A stretch of DNA of 64,000 bases from Delphinapterus leucas (GCF_002288925.2 NW_022098036.1:36412323-36476322); one strand, 5' to 3'; positions 46,541 through 60,084 are shown, counted from the stretch's first letter. Numbers and translations are program-made. The notes: generated by a model not told the origin, from the sequence alone.

Positions 46541-49500
46541 TATTGTGCTTTCTGATCCATGAACACAGTATAGCATATAGTGTATAGTATAGTGTTCATC
46601 ACTCACTTATATAATTTCTCTCAGTAATATTTTGTAGCAATATTTTGTTTTCAGCATATAGGTCTTCCATATTTTTATTAGATATATCCCTAAACATTTC
46701 ATATTTTTGCTGCTATTGTGAATGATATTGTTTTTAATTTCAATTTCTGATTGTTAATTGATAGTATATAAAAATACAACTGATATTTATATATTGATCT
46801 TGTATCCTACAGCCTTGTTAAATCCTTTATTAGCTCTAGGATCTTTTTTGGAGATTCCATAGCATTTTCTACATAGATGACCATAGAGTTTATGAGTAAG
46901 ATAACTGTGCTCCTTAATTTCCAAGCAGCATGTCTTTAATTCCTTTTTCTTGCTTTATTTCACTAACTAAAACTTCCAGTGCAATGCTGAATAGAAATGG
47001 TGAAAATGGACATCCTTCTTACCATGTTCCTCTTATGTTAGAAGAAAAGTGTTCAGTGTTTTATCACTAAGTATGATGTAGCTTTTATCAGGAAGGGTGT
47101 TGGATTTTGGCAAACGCTTTTTCTGCATACCCTGGAATGTAGTTTCCCTTTCTCTTTGTGGTGAATCACACTGATTTTTTTTTCAAACTAATTTTGCATT
47201 TCTAGACCTCACATGGTCATAATGTGTTATCTATTTTATATAACATTGATTATTTGATAAAAATTTATTAAGAATCTCTTTATCTATATTCATGAGGGAT
47301 ACTGGTCAGTAGTTTTCTTGTAATGTCTTTGAGTAATGCTGAGTTGGGAAGTATTTCTTCCTTTTCAATTTTCTGGAAGATTTTGCATAAAATTAGTATA
47401 ATTTCTTCCTTAACTATTTGGGAGACTTTACCCATAAAGCTGTCTAGGCCTGGAGTTTTCTTTGTAGGGAAATTTTAAGCTAATGGTTTAATGTATTTAG
47501 CAGATATGGAGCTATTCAGGTTGTGTATTTCCTTTTGAGTAAATGTCTACTGTTTGCAACTTTAAGGAATTTGTATATTTTATTTAAATAATTGAATTTA
47601 ATGGCATAAAATTGTTCATAGTATTTCCTTTATATTCTTTTATATTAGTAGAATCTGTAGTGATGTCTATCTCTTATTCCTGATAATGATAATTTGTTTC
47701 TTTTCTCCTTTTTCCCTGATCGGTCTTGCTAGAGCTTTATTAGTTTCATTGATCTCAAAACAAAAAACACCCAGCTTTCTTCCTCATTAACTTTTTTCTG
47801 TTTTGAATTTCAATGACTTCTCCTGTAAACTTTATTATTTACTTTCTTCTACTTACTTTGTGATTAATTTGTCTTTCTCTAGTTGCATAAATGTGAAAAC
47901 TAAGATTATTATTTTGGTGGCAAATTTTCGTTGGTACAAATTTTAATATTTTTTCTATTTCTATTCAGTTCAAAATAATCTCTAATTTCCCTTTTTCATT
48001 TCTTCTTGGTCCCAGGAGTTGTAGATAAGTGTGTTATTTAGTTTCCTTATATTTGAGGACTTTTCCAATATATTTCTAATATTTATTTCTAAACTAATTC
48101 CATCATAGTCAGAGAACAGGGTGTAATAAGAATGTTTTTTAAATTTGAGACTTGCTCTGTGGCTCAGAAGAGAGTCAATTTTGGTAGATGTTCTGTCAAC
48201 ACTTGAAAAGGATGTATATTCTCCTGTTGTTGGATGGAGTGTTTTAAATGTCAATTAGGTCAAGTTGATTTATGGTGTGATTCAAGTTTTTTATATCCTT
48301 ACTGATTTTCTGTCTACTACTATCGATTATTGAGAAAAGTATTGGAATCTCTGCCCCAAATTGTATATTCTTATCTTCCTGTAATTGTATCAGTACTTGG
48401 TTTATGAATTTGTAAGTTTTGTTACTACAGCACAAACATTTAGTAATGGTGTGTCCTCTTGATTGATTAGCACTAATTTGTTTAATATTAATATGGACAC
48501 TCCAACTCTCTTTTGATTGCATTAGCTTAATATATATTTTTCCATCCTTTTACTTTTAACTTAATTTTTCTTTATAATTAAAATGGCAACATATAGTTCA
48601 GTCTTGCTTTTTTAATGCAATCTGTTAATTACTGCCTTTTAATTGGGGGTTTTAGTCCATTTATGTTTAACAGAATTATTGATGCATTTGGTTCAGTTTT
48701 CTATCTATTACATCTGTTCTTTATTCCTATTTTTCCTCTTTTTCTGCATTGTGTGTGATATTTTAAAATGATTTCCTTTTCTTTCCTTTGTTGGCCTATT
48801 TGTTATAGCTTCTTGTGTTTTTAAAGAATCATAGTATGTATTTTTGTCTTATTTATCTTTAAGTGATTCTATACCATTCTATACCACTTATCCATCTTTA
48901 AGTGATACTATATATTTTTAAGTGATACTATACTTAATATACGAACCATACAATTGTATAGTTCCATTTCCTGGCCTTTGTGATATTTTTGTCATATGTT
49001 CTACTTCTACATATGTTATAAATCCCATAATACATTGTTATTATCTTGCTTTAAATAACCTATTATCATTTAAAGAGATTTAAATAAGATGAAAAAAGAC
49101 ATTTCATATTAACCCACACAGTAAGTATTTCTAGTGCTCTTCATTTCTCTGTGCAGACTCAGGCTTCCACTAATACCATTTTCTTTTTTCCTGTAAGGGT
49201 TTCCCTTAACATTTCTTGCAGTTCTGCTGCTGCTGATTTTTTTGAAAGTTGTGATATCTGAAAACCATTTGTTTTTGTTTTCCTTTTTGAATAGTATTTT
49301 CTCTGTGTATAGAATTCTGGGTTGTTTTCTTCCAATACTTTAAAGATGTTGTTCCACTATCTTCTGACTTGTATTATTTCTGAAAAAAGTATGCTATAAC
49401 TCTTCTTATTCTTCTGTATATAATGTACCTTTTTCCTCTAGATACTTTGAAGATACTCTTATCACTGGTTTTAATCAATTTGAACAGAATACCCCTTGGT

Positions 49501-50766
49501 GTAGTTTTTTTCATGTTTCTTGTGCTTAAGGTTTGTTGACATTCTGGATCTGTGGGTTTATAGTTTTCATCAAATTTGGAAAATTGGGGCCATTATTTCT
49601 TCAAAAATTGTTTCTCCCTCTGCCCTTTTTTCAGGGATTCCAATTACATATACATTAGGCTGCTTGAAGTTATCTCACAGCTCACTAATGCTATGCTTTT
49701 GTTTTTGTCTTTTTTTTCCTCTTTGTTTCATTTTTGACAGTTTCTATCGCTATGTTTACAGGTTTATGAATTGTTGCTTCCACACTGTCTACTTGGTTGT
49801 TAATACCAGCCAGGGTATTTTTTATCTCAGTTATTATAGTTTTCATCTGTAGAAGTTTGATTTTAAACAGATATCTTCAATGTCTCTACTAAATAAGCTC
49901 AATATATTTTCTAGTTTCTTGAATGTATGGAATGCAAAAAAAATAACTTTTAACGTTCTTGTCTATTAAATCTATAATATGTCACTTCTGGATTTGTTTC
50001 TATTAATTGAATTTTCTCCTCATTTTCAAAGATATTATACTTCTTCTTTGTACACTGGAAGCTTTGGACTGGATGCCAGACACTATAAATTTTACCTTGC
50101 TGGATGCTGGATACTTAGATGCTTATAAGCATTCTTGAGTTTTGTAACTGGGATATAGTTAAATAACTTTGAAAGAGTTTGATCCTTTCAGGTCTTCCTT
50201 TTAAGCTTTTTGGGCAAGACTAGAGTAGCATTTAATCTAATTTTGCCCCATTACTAAGGTAAAACTGTTCTTGAAACTGTGTCACATGCCCTGTGAATAA
50301 TAAGGGTTCTACTGTGACTGATGGGAAAAGGAACTATTCCCAGCTGTGTGTCAGCTCCAAGGATTGTTCCCTATAATTTTTTCAGGTGGTTTCTTCTGCT
50401 GAAGATTTAAAAGGATCCCTCTGCATAGCTCTAGAGTCATCTCTCTGTGCAGCTCTCTCCTCTCTGGTACTATGCCTTGTAGCAACTTTAGCTGCCTTGT
50501 CCTCCTCAGACTCCCAGACCTGTCCTCTCAACCCAGGGATAATGCTAGGCTCTGCATGGATTTCCCCTTTGCACACCGTGACCTGAAAACTCTGTCTAGG
50601 CAGAAATTTGAGTAATCATAGTATCACTTCAATCATTTCACATCTCTTCATTGCCTGGTATCCAAGGTCTTAAAACTGTGATTTTTTTCCCAGCTTTTAA
50701 AGTGTTTCAGGTAGAAGGGTCCTGGTCCTTTACTCAATCCTGGCTGGAAGTGGAAGTCTGCCCATG

Positions 50767-51594
50767 CATTTTTAGAGGAAGAAGGCCTATGGCCTTCATC
50801 AATAAGTTATCTTCTCTTTGCTAATGATTAATATGAGTAGATGTATAAATTATTGGTATGGATTCTTGGTGTTTCCATGGTTGTCTCATATATTGTGGGA
50901 AATGAGATTCAAACTTTTAACAGAAAAAAATCCTGATTCTCTATAACTAACACATCACAAATTCAGAACGCTATTTTGGCAAGTGGGACGATCTAAGGTA
51001 ACTCAGGCACATGGTATTGCTAGCCAAAGTGTGGAGCCTGAATCATAGAAAGAAGGCAGGAGACTAGAAATAATAACATATGATTCAAATGAAAATTAGA
51101 ATTAAAGAGTAAAAAGTATAGACAGAGATCATTTTTTACAGGTAACACAGAAATAAACCAAATAAGTCTGGGAAAAGAGCTTGAATGTAGAAAGAACAAG
51201 GTGTAGTGTCAAATAATTATGCAATTTCAAATCTTGATGATAAGGGAGAAAGATGCTTTTGGGTTTTGTCTGTTTTAACTTCCAGAATTTAATATAAGAT
51301 CTCTTGCTTTCTTCCAGTTAAAAAAGAGAGAGAGAGATTCATTATTTACCTAGTAAGGAGAAATAGAGAAGCTTGCTTAATTGACATTTGTACATTTATC
51401 TGAATTCTCCTGAACACTATGGAAAGAGTTTCCATATTTTTGTCAGTATTAACTGTAAGCTTGAAGCGCATAATTACCTCAATAGACCTAGCATCATAGT
51501 TATTTGCATATTTGTATTAACTATACTTTTTGAGGAGAAGGAGGATATTTTGTTTACCTTTAAATCTCTAACACTGATTACTATAGAGCATCAC
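50767..51594. other. intronic stretch with no recognised element
   Basis: Unassigned sequence with a short GA tract near 51325. Confidence 0.45.
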
Positions 51595-51760
51595 TTAGAG
51601 AAAATTCACTTATTTAACAAATACTATGGAGTACCTGTTAAGTCCTGCATACTATGTAGGGCTTTTAGGAATGTAAAGGTGAGCAGAAACTGGCGTGTGG
51701 CTGCCTTCTTCAGACTAGTGGAGAAGACCAACAGTAATTAAATCATCACACAAACAGATG
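51595..51760. mobile_element. L2-like remnant
   Basis: TTATTTAACAAATACTATGG, AGTACCTGTTAAGTCCTGCA and GTGAGCAGAAACTGGCGTGT resemble the common L2 3' region. Diverged. Confidence 0.5.
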
Positions 51761-52202
51761 TAACATGAAAAATGAGGAGCACTGGATAGACGATTAGGTG
51801 ACATCTCTTATACAGGCTATTTCCAAAGTGACTAAGGAAATTTTACAACACGGAGATAGAATTAGAGCTTCTAATTCTAAGTGCCAGAACGTAGCCCACA
51901 CTTTCAGAATGACTTTATTCAATACCTCATAGAGAATTTCCTTCAGATATAATTTGAAGAAAAGAGAGTGTACCCTGGGGGACTTCATATCATACTTTAA
52001 AACTTGGAAAAACTGACCCTACCAGGCAAGAATAAAGGTTAAAAGGTATCTCCTTGGTGATCTCACGAAGGTGAAATATTCACATAGGAACATAACACTC
52101 AAAGCCATTTTGTGAGGATATGAACATTGAGAATTAATATAGAAATAGTAACTCTAAACCAAATGCCAGAATGAAACAAAATTTATCAATTGAAAGCTTG
52201 TA
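51761..52202. other. intronic stretch with no recognised element
   Basis: Unassigned. Confidence 0.45.
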
Positions 52203-52360
52203 TTCATTCATTTAGCAAATGTCAATTAAACATCTACTATATGCAGGAATGTCCCAGGCCCTGGAAATATAGCAGTGAAAGTCCCTGTACACAAGAAGGG
52301 GATGGCATGGGGGTGGGGACATAGGATAAAAAAGCAAACAGACCACTTAGAGGCTTCTGA
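52203..52360. mobile_element. L2-like remnant
   Basis: TTCATTCATTTAGCAAATGT, AACATCTACTATATGCAGGA and CAGGCCCTGGAAATATAGCA are typical of the L2 3' region. Confidence 0.6.
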
Positions 52361-52980
52361 GTCTCTACAAAGGCAGTGTCCCACATTGGTAAAATACTTG
52401 TTTGCTGATCAAAGCAACTTGGACTCTTTACCCAACCAACAGAGATCAGAGCAAGAAATATCTCCAATGTAATGAGGTACATGGTGTTCATTGTATTGCT
52501 GGCATTAGTGCCACTCGATACTCTTCTATCCCTTTCTCAAGTGATTTTCAATCTTGTTTAGCACAGAGGACCTTATTTGCTACCTCATCATTCCAGAAAA
52601 CCTAACATTCAGCAGCCAACCTAAAGAAAAGGGGGTGTTTTGTCCATCTGCAATTTTTATCTACCTCTCTGTAGTAGCTTGAGCCTCTAAGAAGCAGCCA
52701 GGGTTTCAAAGCTAAAGCTTACCCCTTTACCACAGAAGTAGGATAAAAATGTCTACAGCTAGTCTGCAGAGATCCAGTCCTGCATCCCTCATCATACGAT
52801 TTCAAATAAATCTCCAAAGAAACCCAGTTTTGTTTCCTCCAAAGCTTGAATGCTTCCAAAATGTTAAGAGGTTCTCCAGGTGCAGTTGGTTTTTGGGTAA
52901 ATTTTATTATCACCACTACTATGCTTAGATGTTTCAAACTATAGAATAAAAAATAACCTCTTCTATGCTTTCAAACACTC
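52361..52980. other. intronic stretch with no recognised element
   Basis: Unassigned sequence before a GA-rich tract. Confidence 0.45.
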
Positions 52981-53098
52981 AGAGAAAAAGAAAGAAAGAA
53001 AGAGAGAAAGAAAGAAAGGAAGGAAGGAAGGAAGGAAAGAAGGAAGGAAGAAAGAAAGAAAGAAAGAAAAGAAAGAAAAAGAAAGAAAAGAAAAGAAA
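52981..53098. repeat. purine-rich (GAAA)n/(GGAA)n tract
   Basis: About 118 bases are almost purely A and G on the plus strand, with GAAA, GGAA and AGAA units. Homopurine runs of this size can form triplex structures and vary in length. Confidence 0.95.
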
Positions 53099-54294
53099 AC
53101 ACTCTAGCTAAATAGCTTCACAACAAATAGGTCATTTCAAGAAAAGACATCCAATTATATAGAATCTGATTACTGGTAATAACTTGGAAGTCTTAAGAAA
53201 TTTAATGACTTCAGCGCTAAACAATTAAAGTGAACTATTGAGGATAAAATCACCCCCTAGACTCGACATAACTACAGATGCAAAAAGAGTGAGAAGGCTT
53301 ACTGCTTCATTGTCCCTTCTGTTCCCAGTCCCCAATGCCAAACACATCAGATAACCTAAATATTTAGGTATTGTTAAAATTAGAATTCATAGGAGAAGCC
53401 TGTTTTTCAGTGGCAGGATTATTATACTTGATTTTACAATTTTGAATCTTGAACTTTCCAAAGACATAGAACTGATAATATAAATACACAAGAAAAAATT
53501 TCCATTGTATGTATGTATGTATGTATGTGTGTGTGTATTTCATTTATGTAAGTCAAACATGAGAATTAGGCCTTCAACTAACAGACACTAACTTCAAGGT
53601 CATTTGGGGAATGTAATCTTTTTATCAATAAATGCTCTCCCTTAAGGTTTTCTGGACAAGTGTGTATTCTACATTATAATAAAACAACTCTAGTTATATA
53701 TATATATTTCCTTCATCTAGCAACAGCTTGCATTTACAGTCAATTTGGAAAATTCTTAAAAGGGGTCCCGACCTCTGCCTTGAGCACTGCATTAAAACTC
53801 TCAGAGGAAACTTGCTAGTTCTCAGCAACGCAACTGTATTGGAAGGAGCTCTAAGCAGGAGCAATGGAGATTGTTTTACACGTGGATGGTGTTAATTCGT
53901 ATCATGTAAAGAAAAGGTAAACTGTATACTTTGTTGTCTTGTCTGTAAAGCATACACATTGCTCCATATGCTCCGAGAGTGGTAAACCACCTCCTAGCAA
54001 AATCTTCATGGGGTATTGTATGATTAATGATATTGTTGGTGAGGTTTACCAAACCTTAGTTTGGTAAGGTTAAGCAAAGTCTCCATATGAATTTTTTAAA
54101 AGACAATGAGACTAAAATGCATCTTATCGGTAGGCAAATGAATCTCTGTTGTATGATAAAAGCAGTTTCTTTTAGCGGTTAGAGATTTAGCTAGCAAAAC
54201 CACTTGTAAGATGAACACATTTTCCAAGCCCTGAAAGAATTTCTTTTTTTTTAAGAAAAATGAGAGAGCATTATGCTTTAAAAAAGAAATCATC
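53099..54294. other. intronic stretch next to the spectrin-repeat exon
   Basis: Largely unassigned; a (GTAT)n/(GT)n microsatellite is at about 53508-53536. No transposon is recognised. Confidence 0.5.
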
Positions 54295-54300
54295 ACTCAC

Positions 54301-54516
54301 AGGTTCCTTTCCCATCTTCTTTTGTAGCCGTGTTTGCCACTGGACGGCTTGCATGACAATGGCTTCCCACCTTCTTTCAAGATTTACAATGATCAACTGC
54401 ATGGGCTGGTGGTCCGCGTTCAGATTGCAGGTCTCCCGGTCATCCAGAAGATGTTGGCATAATCGCAGGATGGAGGCCACTCCACGACGTCGCTGCTTTA
54501 TTTCACAACAGAGGGA
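54301..54516 (-). CDS. AKAP6: AKAP6 internal exon, spectrin-like repeat segment (72 residues)
   Basis: The exon is 216 nt (72 codons), phase 0 at both ends. The acceptor is a pyrimidine-rich tract ending CTGTTGCAG just above 54516; the donor is a consensus GTGAGT at 54300-54295. The peptide begins SLCCEIKQRRRGVAS, contains NLERRWEAIVMQAVQW and ends KKMGKEP. The Trp/Leu-spaced helical pattern is typical of a spectrin repeat. In the known protein, spectrin-like repeats target AKAP6 to the nuclear envelope through nesprin-1alpha. Splicing to the giant exon gives GKEP followed by ETLNVID, continuous in frame. By subtraction from 2319 residues this is roughly human residues 1122-1193 (inference). 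The open frame beyond the exon on either side is intronic. Confidence 0.93.
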
Positions 54517-56050
54517 CTGCAACAGAAAGAGGGACCGATCCATTAGTGTTTCTAGGGCCCATTTCCCTAAAACATAAAACACCCTCTTCCACCATAATTT
54601 TAAATTGTAGTGATACGCTCAGCTGCGAACAATAGGACAAGAAGGACTCTGGAGTTGCCTTTGGATTAGAGATCTTCTACAGACACCCAACTGATGCCAA
54701 TGAATTTAGCTGTATCTCATTCCTCTTTCCTTTTTTTTTTTTTTTTTAAACTGATTTCTACATCTAAAATGTTGGGTCCCACCTTGATATCTAGGTGATT
54801 AACTTAATGAAATAAAGCATTTATGCCAAACAGGTTGACATGCTTTGATTCAAGGTCATAGGAAACACAAAAGACAGAAAAGTCCTCCAAAAGGAAATGG
54901 AGTATTTCCAAATTTACTCCTAGATTCTTTGGAGCCAAAAGTTTACTTTTCTAGGCTGGAAATAAGTTAAATAAGATTGCAAAAAAATTGATATATAACA
55001 GCTATTGTTTGAAAAAAATGATAAGCAACATTTCTCTTCCGAAACTTGATTAACAAAGCAATAATGTTCTGAAAACAGAAATTAGGATACTGGATTATTA
55101 ATGCATTATTTGTTAGTTGCGTGTTTCTTTTAATAGACATTCACACTATTTAAGGATATGCATGCATCAAAGTAAGATTTTGCCCCCCGAAGCATTTGTG
55201 TTGCTGCAGTGACCCTAAGCTGAACGATTCAAGCAAAATAGTGGGTACACATGTCTAAAAGTATTATATCTCTTCTTTGCCTACGGACAGTGTGTAAGTG
55301 ATACTCTAATTCAAAGCCTTTGGGAGAAACGATGATTATATCCACAAACACCACTGAATTACTAATCTCCTTCTACTGCCACAATTGGACTAACAGTTAA
55401 CAGATTGCTTATTAAACAACAAGGATACACAAGACAATGCAATTTCATTTAGTGCTAGAGTTTTAATGCCTAAAAGTATTTGTGCTTAAAATGTTAATCT
55501 AGATAAGTCTTCATTAGAAGAAGTCTTAAAATGATTAAGTGCAGTTCACTGAAATGTGCAGAGTGGTAGTAGACCAGCAGGTGGACGTCTCATACAGATG
55601 TTCCACTTACTGATATAATACATGCTATAGCCATTTAAACAACCCTAACTCAGTAATAGCTGGAATTCTATTATTTCTGTAATGAGAGAACCCTGTACCT
55701 TTAATATTTTTGAATTTTAAATAAGGTGAATGACAAATTCCCATACCTCTATTTACAGCAAAATATGACTAGGAATTTTATTATTCAGTTTATACCAGTA
55801 CAGCATTTTTTGTTATGTTTCTTGAACTTACCCTTATTTATTTTCCTAGGGATCATTACTATTTTCCTATATAACTCCTGATAGAACGACCAGGTCTGAC
55901 AAATTTCTTTACTGATGCTATTCATTAGTTCAATGCTGAATGAGGAGAAACCCCTACACATTCAAAGATAAAACTTGAGGGTCTACCAAAGCAATAGGCA
56001 TTGTTTCCATTACCTCTCCCAATCCTGCTAACTGACCCTCCCCACATGCA
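54517..56050. other. intronic stretch upstream of the spectrin-repeat exon
   Basis: Contains the acceptor tract of the exon and a T run near 54730. The rest is AT-rich, with no recognised transposon or exon. Confidence 0.5.
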
Positions 56051-56077
56051 TTCTCTCTCTCTCTCCTTCTCTCTATT

Positions 56078-56117
<40 letters not shown>

Positions 56118-56128
56118 GCACACACACT
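56051..56128. repeat. compound (CT)n(CA)n microsatellite
   Basis: A CT-rich run turns directly into CA units. The Arg/Glu-rich and Ser/Leu-rich frames across it are repeat artefacts. Confidence 0.97.
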
Positions 56129-57239
56129 CCCTTCAATAATTTGCTCTCTTGCTCTAGAACAACTGTTGAGCAAGTCAAACTATCAAGCCCACTTAATATC
56201 TATCATTTTTTGGCTCAATATTAAACACTTCAAGATAATAATATAGCCAACTGGGATTGATTCAGATGAGTTCTATGAATGTACATACATGTTGAAGATT
56301 TTGGTTTTTCGTCTGTGTTTTGTCATTAAACTGTTAAAAATAAAGGGCTAGAAAAATCAAGAGATGTTTCCATGCCACAAAACTGGATCTTGCAAAACTC
56401 CATTTTAAGTTGACTAAAATAATGACTGCATTTCTCCAGCCAACAAAAAGTCCCTATGTTTCTTAGCTAAATGAGAGTTTGCCATGGATGACACTAAAGG
56501 TATGTGTGGACTTAGCATAGCCACATTAGGTGATATTCACAAAGCAGCCCAAATGGGCTTCATTCACCTCACAGGCATTTTCAAAGTTCTGAAACAGGAC
56601 ATGTGAGGTTGCTAGGGGAAATTTTCATAAAGGTGATTGGCCATAACTTTTTATGAGTATCTAGAATGTATCCAGTATTTAAGTATCCAGATGATCCCCA
56701 CCCCACATCTTAATGACATTCTATGGGTTTTAAAACTGTGTTAGCTGTTTTTAAAAACTGTTGACACTGGAAACACTCAGTATCTGATCTTCAGATCTCC
56801 ACAATTCTTCAGTTTAAAAAGTTTTAAATATTCAAAGACCTTAGTGCACATTCTAGATTAATTTATTCTATATGCACACTTTGGAAATAACACTACTTTT
56901 AAAAGGAGAGGAACACTGAGAATTTTACATGGCCAACATATTTTTCAGTACTTTTTTACATCTAAGTGATATAACTGATAACATTCTTTTACATAAATGT
57001 GTTTCCATGACAACCATTAAAATGTACATGCTTATTTATAATCACAAACACATACTAAATAAAATCAGTGCATTTGCTGGTAATGTTTCTTAGAATCAGT
57101 AGAGTTCACATTACTTCCATGGTACACTATGCGTAGAGAAATGTTAAATATAACTACATAGGAACAAAATGATTATTATAACTATTTTTGGCTTACATTT
57201 TCAGAGAACAGAACAGAAACCCAAGCTAAGCAATCTAAG
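56129..57239. other. intronic stretch with no recognised element
   Basis: AT-rich and unassigned. Confidence 0.5.
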
Positions 57240-57450
57240 TAAGGCACAGAAATAAGACAGACTCATCCCTGCCTTCCAGACCTCCTCAAATGTGTATTGC
57301 ACCTTGCATCTGCCAGGCACTGTTTCAGGCATGGAGGCTTCAAAAAGGAGCAAGTTACTGCTCCCTCTCTCAAGGAGCTGAGAGTCTATTGGAGGTGGAC
57401 TATACAGTACCAAGAATAATACAGAGAGGTAGGTGCTAACAGAAGTTTGT
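57240..57450. mobile_element. L2-like remnant
   Basis: GCATCTGCCAGGCACTGTTT, CTCAAGGAGCTGAGAGTCTA and GGAGGTGGACTATACAGTAC follow the widespread L2 3' segment. Confidence 0.65.
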
Positions 57451-58517
57451 GCAGGTTGCTATCGGAGGAGTCGTGAAATCTTCAGGGAAACAATGTGAGC
57501 CAGATGGTCCAAGTTGGGTGGCTGTGGTTATGAGGACAGAAGGTCCAGTAGCAAGTAGCCTGGGACCCTGGGAGTACCCAGTGTGTTGGAGAAAAGAGAG
57601 AGTAAAGCAGATGGAAAAGGAAGTAAGGAACAGAAAAGTTTACAAGGTTTTTCATTTTTGCCAGTTTTGAAGCATTCATTGTCCTTGATATCCAATGAGA
57701 TCATGTTGGTTCCCAAGGACAGTCATATTGCCTTCCCAGAAAAGTAGAAAGAAAAGAAGTGGGAAAGAAAATGTAAAAAGAAAGAAGGAGAACTAATTAT
57801 CAATATATCTAAGAGAAAGATATTCCAAATGCTTTTGTATTTAATTATGTATTTAATTATCATTACTTTTGTACTCAGTTATGTATTTAGTATCATTATT
57901 ATTTGGTAATCTTTAGGAACTTTTTCCTACAAAGCTATCTCTGTTAGTATGGAGGTCATTGTCTTAGTATCACTTCAGAATCCAACTGTTGGAATATAGG
58001 TCGGTGTTCTACTTTTAAGTCTCTAATGACCTATTTAATTTGGTTATTTTACACTTCTACCCAACTTCCTCATGTTACTCAAAAAGCATATTTGCTATAA
58101 AAGTTGAGAAGTATATAAAAGTGAAAATCAAAATTTCTAATTTGTTTTTTCCTTTACAAATCTCCAACCCTTTAAACATATCTTTTTGGACATGTTATAA
58201 GAGAGCTGCCAACAGACGGAAGATTTTTATACTTATAAACGATCAATCCGATTTTCAATTCACCAGTGGTGATACAAAGGGGTGTTTTTGGTTTAAGTAG
58301 GGCTTGTCTCCTCTCCTGACTTGCTTTATGAACTTCTCTGACTGTTGAAACCACTCATATTATGGAGCCAAACATGATGTAACATCATTCCTGCCACTGG
58401 CTTCAGTTTAACACCACTGAACGTAAGGCTTCCAATATTGGTAATTTATTCTTCATTATACATTAAATTTATGTATTTATGCACACATATTGCATAGAAT
58501 GATTATATTTACTTGTA
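57451..58517. other. intronic stretch with no recognised element
   Basis: Unassigned. The first 200 bases may continue the L2-like element. Confidence 0.4.
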
Positions 58518-58743
58518 CAGTTGACCCTTAAACAATGCCGGGGTTAGGGGTACCAATCCCCAGCACAATCAAAAATCTGATTATAATTTATGTCCAGCCC
58601 AGGGTTCCTCTGTATCCAGGGTTCCACATCTGCAAATTCAACCAACGCACTCATCATAGAGTACAGTAGTATTTACTGTTGAAAAAAAATCCGAATATAA
58701 GTGGACCTGTACAGTTCAAACACATGTTGTTCAAGAGTCAAAT
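58518..58743. mobile_element. Tigger-like (pogo group) DNA transposon remnant
   Basis: The left end CAGTTGACCCTTAAACAATG pairs as an inverted repeat with the right end CATGTTGTTCAAGAGTCAA. A TA dinucleotide precedes the left end. It is a short non-autonomous derivative without transposase. Exact subfamily not assigned. Confidence 0.75.
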
Positions 58744-59488
58744 CTATACCCATATTCTTGACATTAAATAATACTGTCATCTCCTATTACAAAAGGATAT
58801 AAATAAGCCTACAATTAAAGAACTACAATTAGACCAAGAACCAAAATGCACAATAAATAAAATGTAAGAACTAAATAGAGAAAAAAGACATGAGGAGGAA
58901 AATGAAATTCAAAAAATACCAAAACCAAGTATATGGTAAATGCAGAGAGAAAACAATTAAATCTAGCTGAGAAACTCCAAAGAAATTTGTCTCCATATCT
59001 CTTACATAATTTTATTTAGCAGTTAATGTAACATCATTAGGTAGGTCAACAGAAACAAAGTGGTGGGACTTTAGGTAATGCGTCAAATTAAAAAATTATT
59101 TATGAAGCAATTCCATTTATAAAGTCAAACATGACTTTACCTTCTAGATGAATCAATTGTTTAAACACTATCTATTGAATATGCCTTCTATGTGGCAAGC
59201 ACAACAAAGAAACGTCAATCTGTATATGTATATGATATGTACCTGCCTTCAACGTAGTTGGCGTGAGGAAATATACAGAGAGAAAAGAGAGAAGTGAAAA
59301 GATAGGCACATTCTTCTAGTTTAAATAGGATCATACAAAAGCAGACAGCTCTATCTCTTTGTTGCAAGGGTTTTCTACACTTTTTCAGGTGCTTTTCTTC
59401 TTTTTTGCATTTTCTGTATTTTACCATTCTAATTACATGAGGTGAGCAATTGTCTTCTCTTAGTCTTCTACCTGTGACCAAATTTTCT
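58744..59488. other. intronic stretch with no recognised element
   Basis: AT-rich and unassigned. Confidence 0.45.
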
Positions 59489-59681
59489 AGAGCAAAATTT
59501 CTCAGTGTGTTCCCTGGGCCAAGCGGTATTAGTATCATCTGGAAACTTGTTAGAAACAAGAATTCCCTGGTGCCACTCCATATCTTGTGAATCAGCAGCT
59601 CTGGGGTGGCCCCAATGAGGCATGGTTTAACCAGCCCTACAGGTGATTACAATGCATGTTAAAGTTTGAGAACATTGCTCT
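59489..59681. mobile_element. MER5A-like hAT-Charlie DNA transposon remnant
   Basis: The terminal inverted repeat AGAGCAAAATTTCTCA pairs imperfectly with TGAGAACATTGCTCT. Internal GTATCATCTGGAAACTTGTT and AATCAGCAGCTCTGGGGTGG match the MER5A body. No coding capacity. Confidence 0.8.
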
Positions 59682-59844
59682 ACAGAAAACAGAGGAACTT
59701 AGTTTTTCAGGTAAGAAAATTAATCTAGTTTAGTAGTTTTTTAGAAGTATAAAAATAGAAGGTGTAAGTTCTGATTCTGGAGTCACACTTGTCGCCAAGA
59801 GCCTAAAGACCACACCCATTAGTGATCAATTATTTTTTTAATTA

Positions 59845-60084
59845 ATTTTTATTGGAATACAGTTGCTTTACAATGTTATGTTAGTTTCTACTATACAGCA
59901 AAATGAATCAGCTATACGTATACATATATCCCCTCTTTCTTGGATTTCCTTCCCATTTAGGTCACCACAGTGCATTAAGTAGAGTTCCCTGTGCTGTACA
60001 GTATGTTCTCATTAGTTATCTATTTTATACATAGTATCAATAGTGTACATGTGTCAATCCCAATCTCCCAATTCCTCCCACCCC
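59845..60084 (-). mobile_element. 5'-truncated L1 3' UTR (reverse)
   Basis: TTTTTATTGGAATACAGTTG, TGTTAGTTTCTACTATACAG, GTAGAGTTCCCTGTGCTGTA and CAATCCCAATCTCCCAATTC. The duplication CAATTATTTTTTTAATT (59828-59844) recurs as CAATTATTTTTTAATT at 60085-60100. Confidence 0.92.

Larger units (their letters stand above)
43727..50756 (-). mobile_element. old L1 (reverse) hosting two younger L1 insertions
   Basis: The 3' UTR complement (ATTTTATTGAGAAATAAGTG, TTTTGACATATGAATACACG) is followed by diverged ORF2 and ORF1 antisense sequence, for example TGCAATGCTGAATAGAAATG at 46980 and CATTTCTTGCAGTTCTGCTG at 49211. The direct repeat TCTGCCCATG at 43717-43726 and 50757-50766 fits the target duplication of the host L1. 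Inside it are plus-strand L1 pieces at 44274-44496 and 44652-46540; about 4.9 kb of host remains. All frames are broken. Confidence 0.85.

Noticed and set aside
52981..53098. CRISPR-like or other spaced array
   Set aside because: A plain homopurine tract without separated spacers, in a mammalian intron.
54517..54582. Extension of the spectrin-repeat exon to the ATG at 54582
   Set aside because: The polypyrimidine tract and CAG acceptor at 54517 lie inside that frame; the upstream residues do not continue the repeat.
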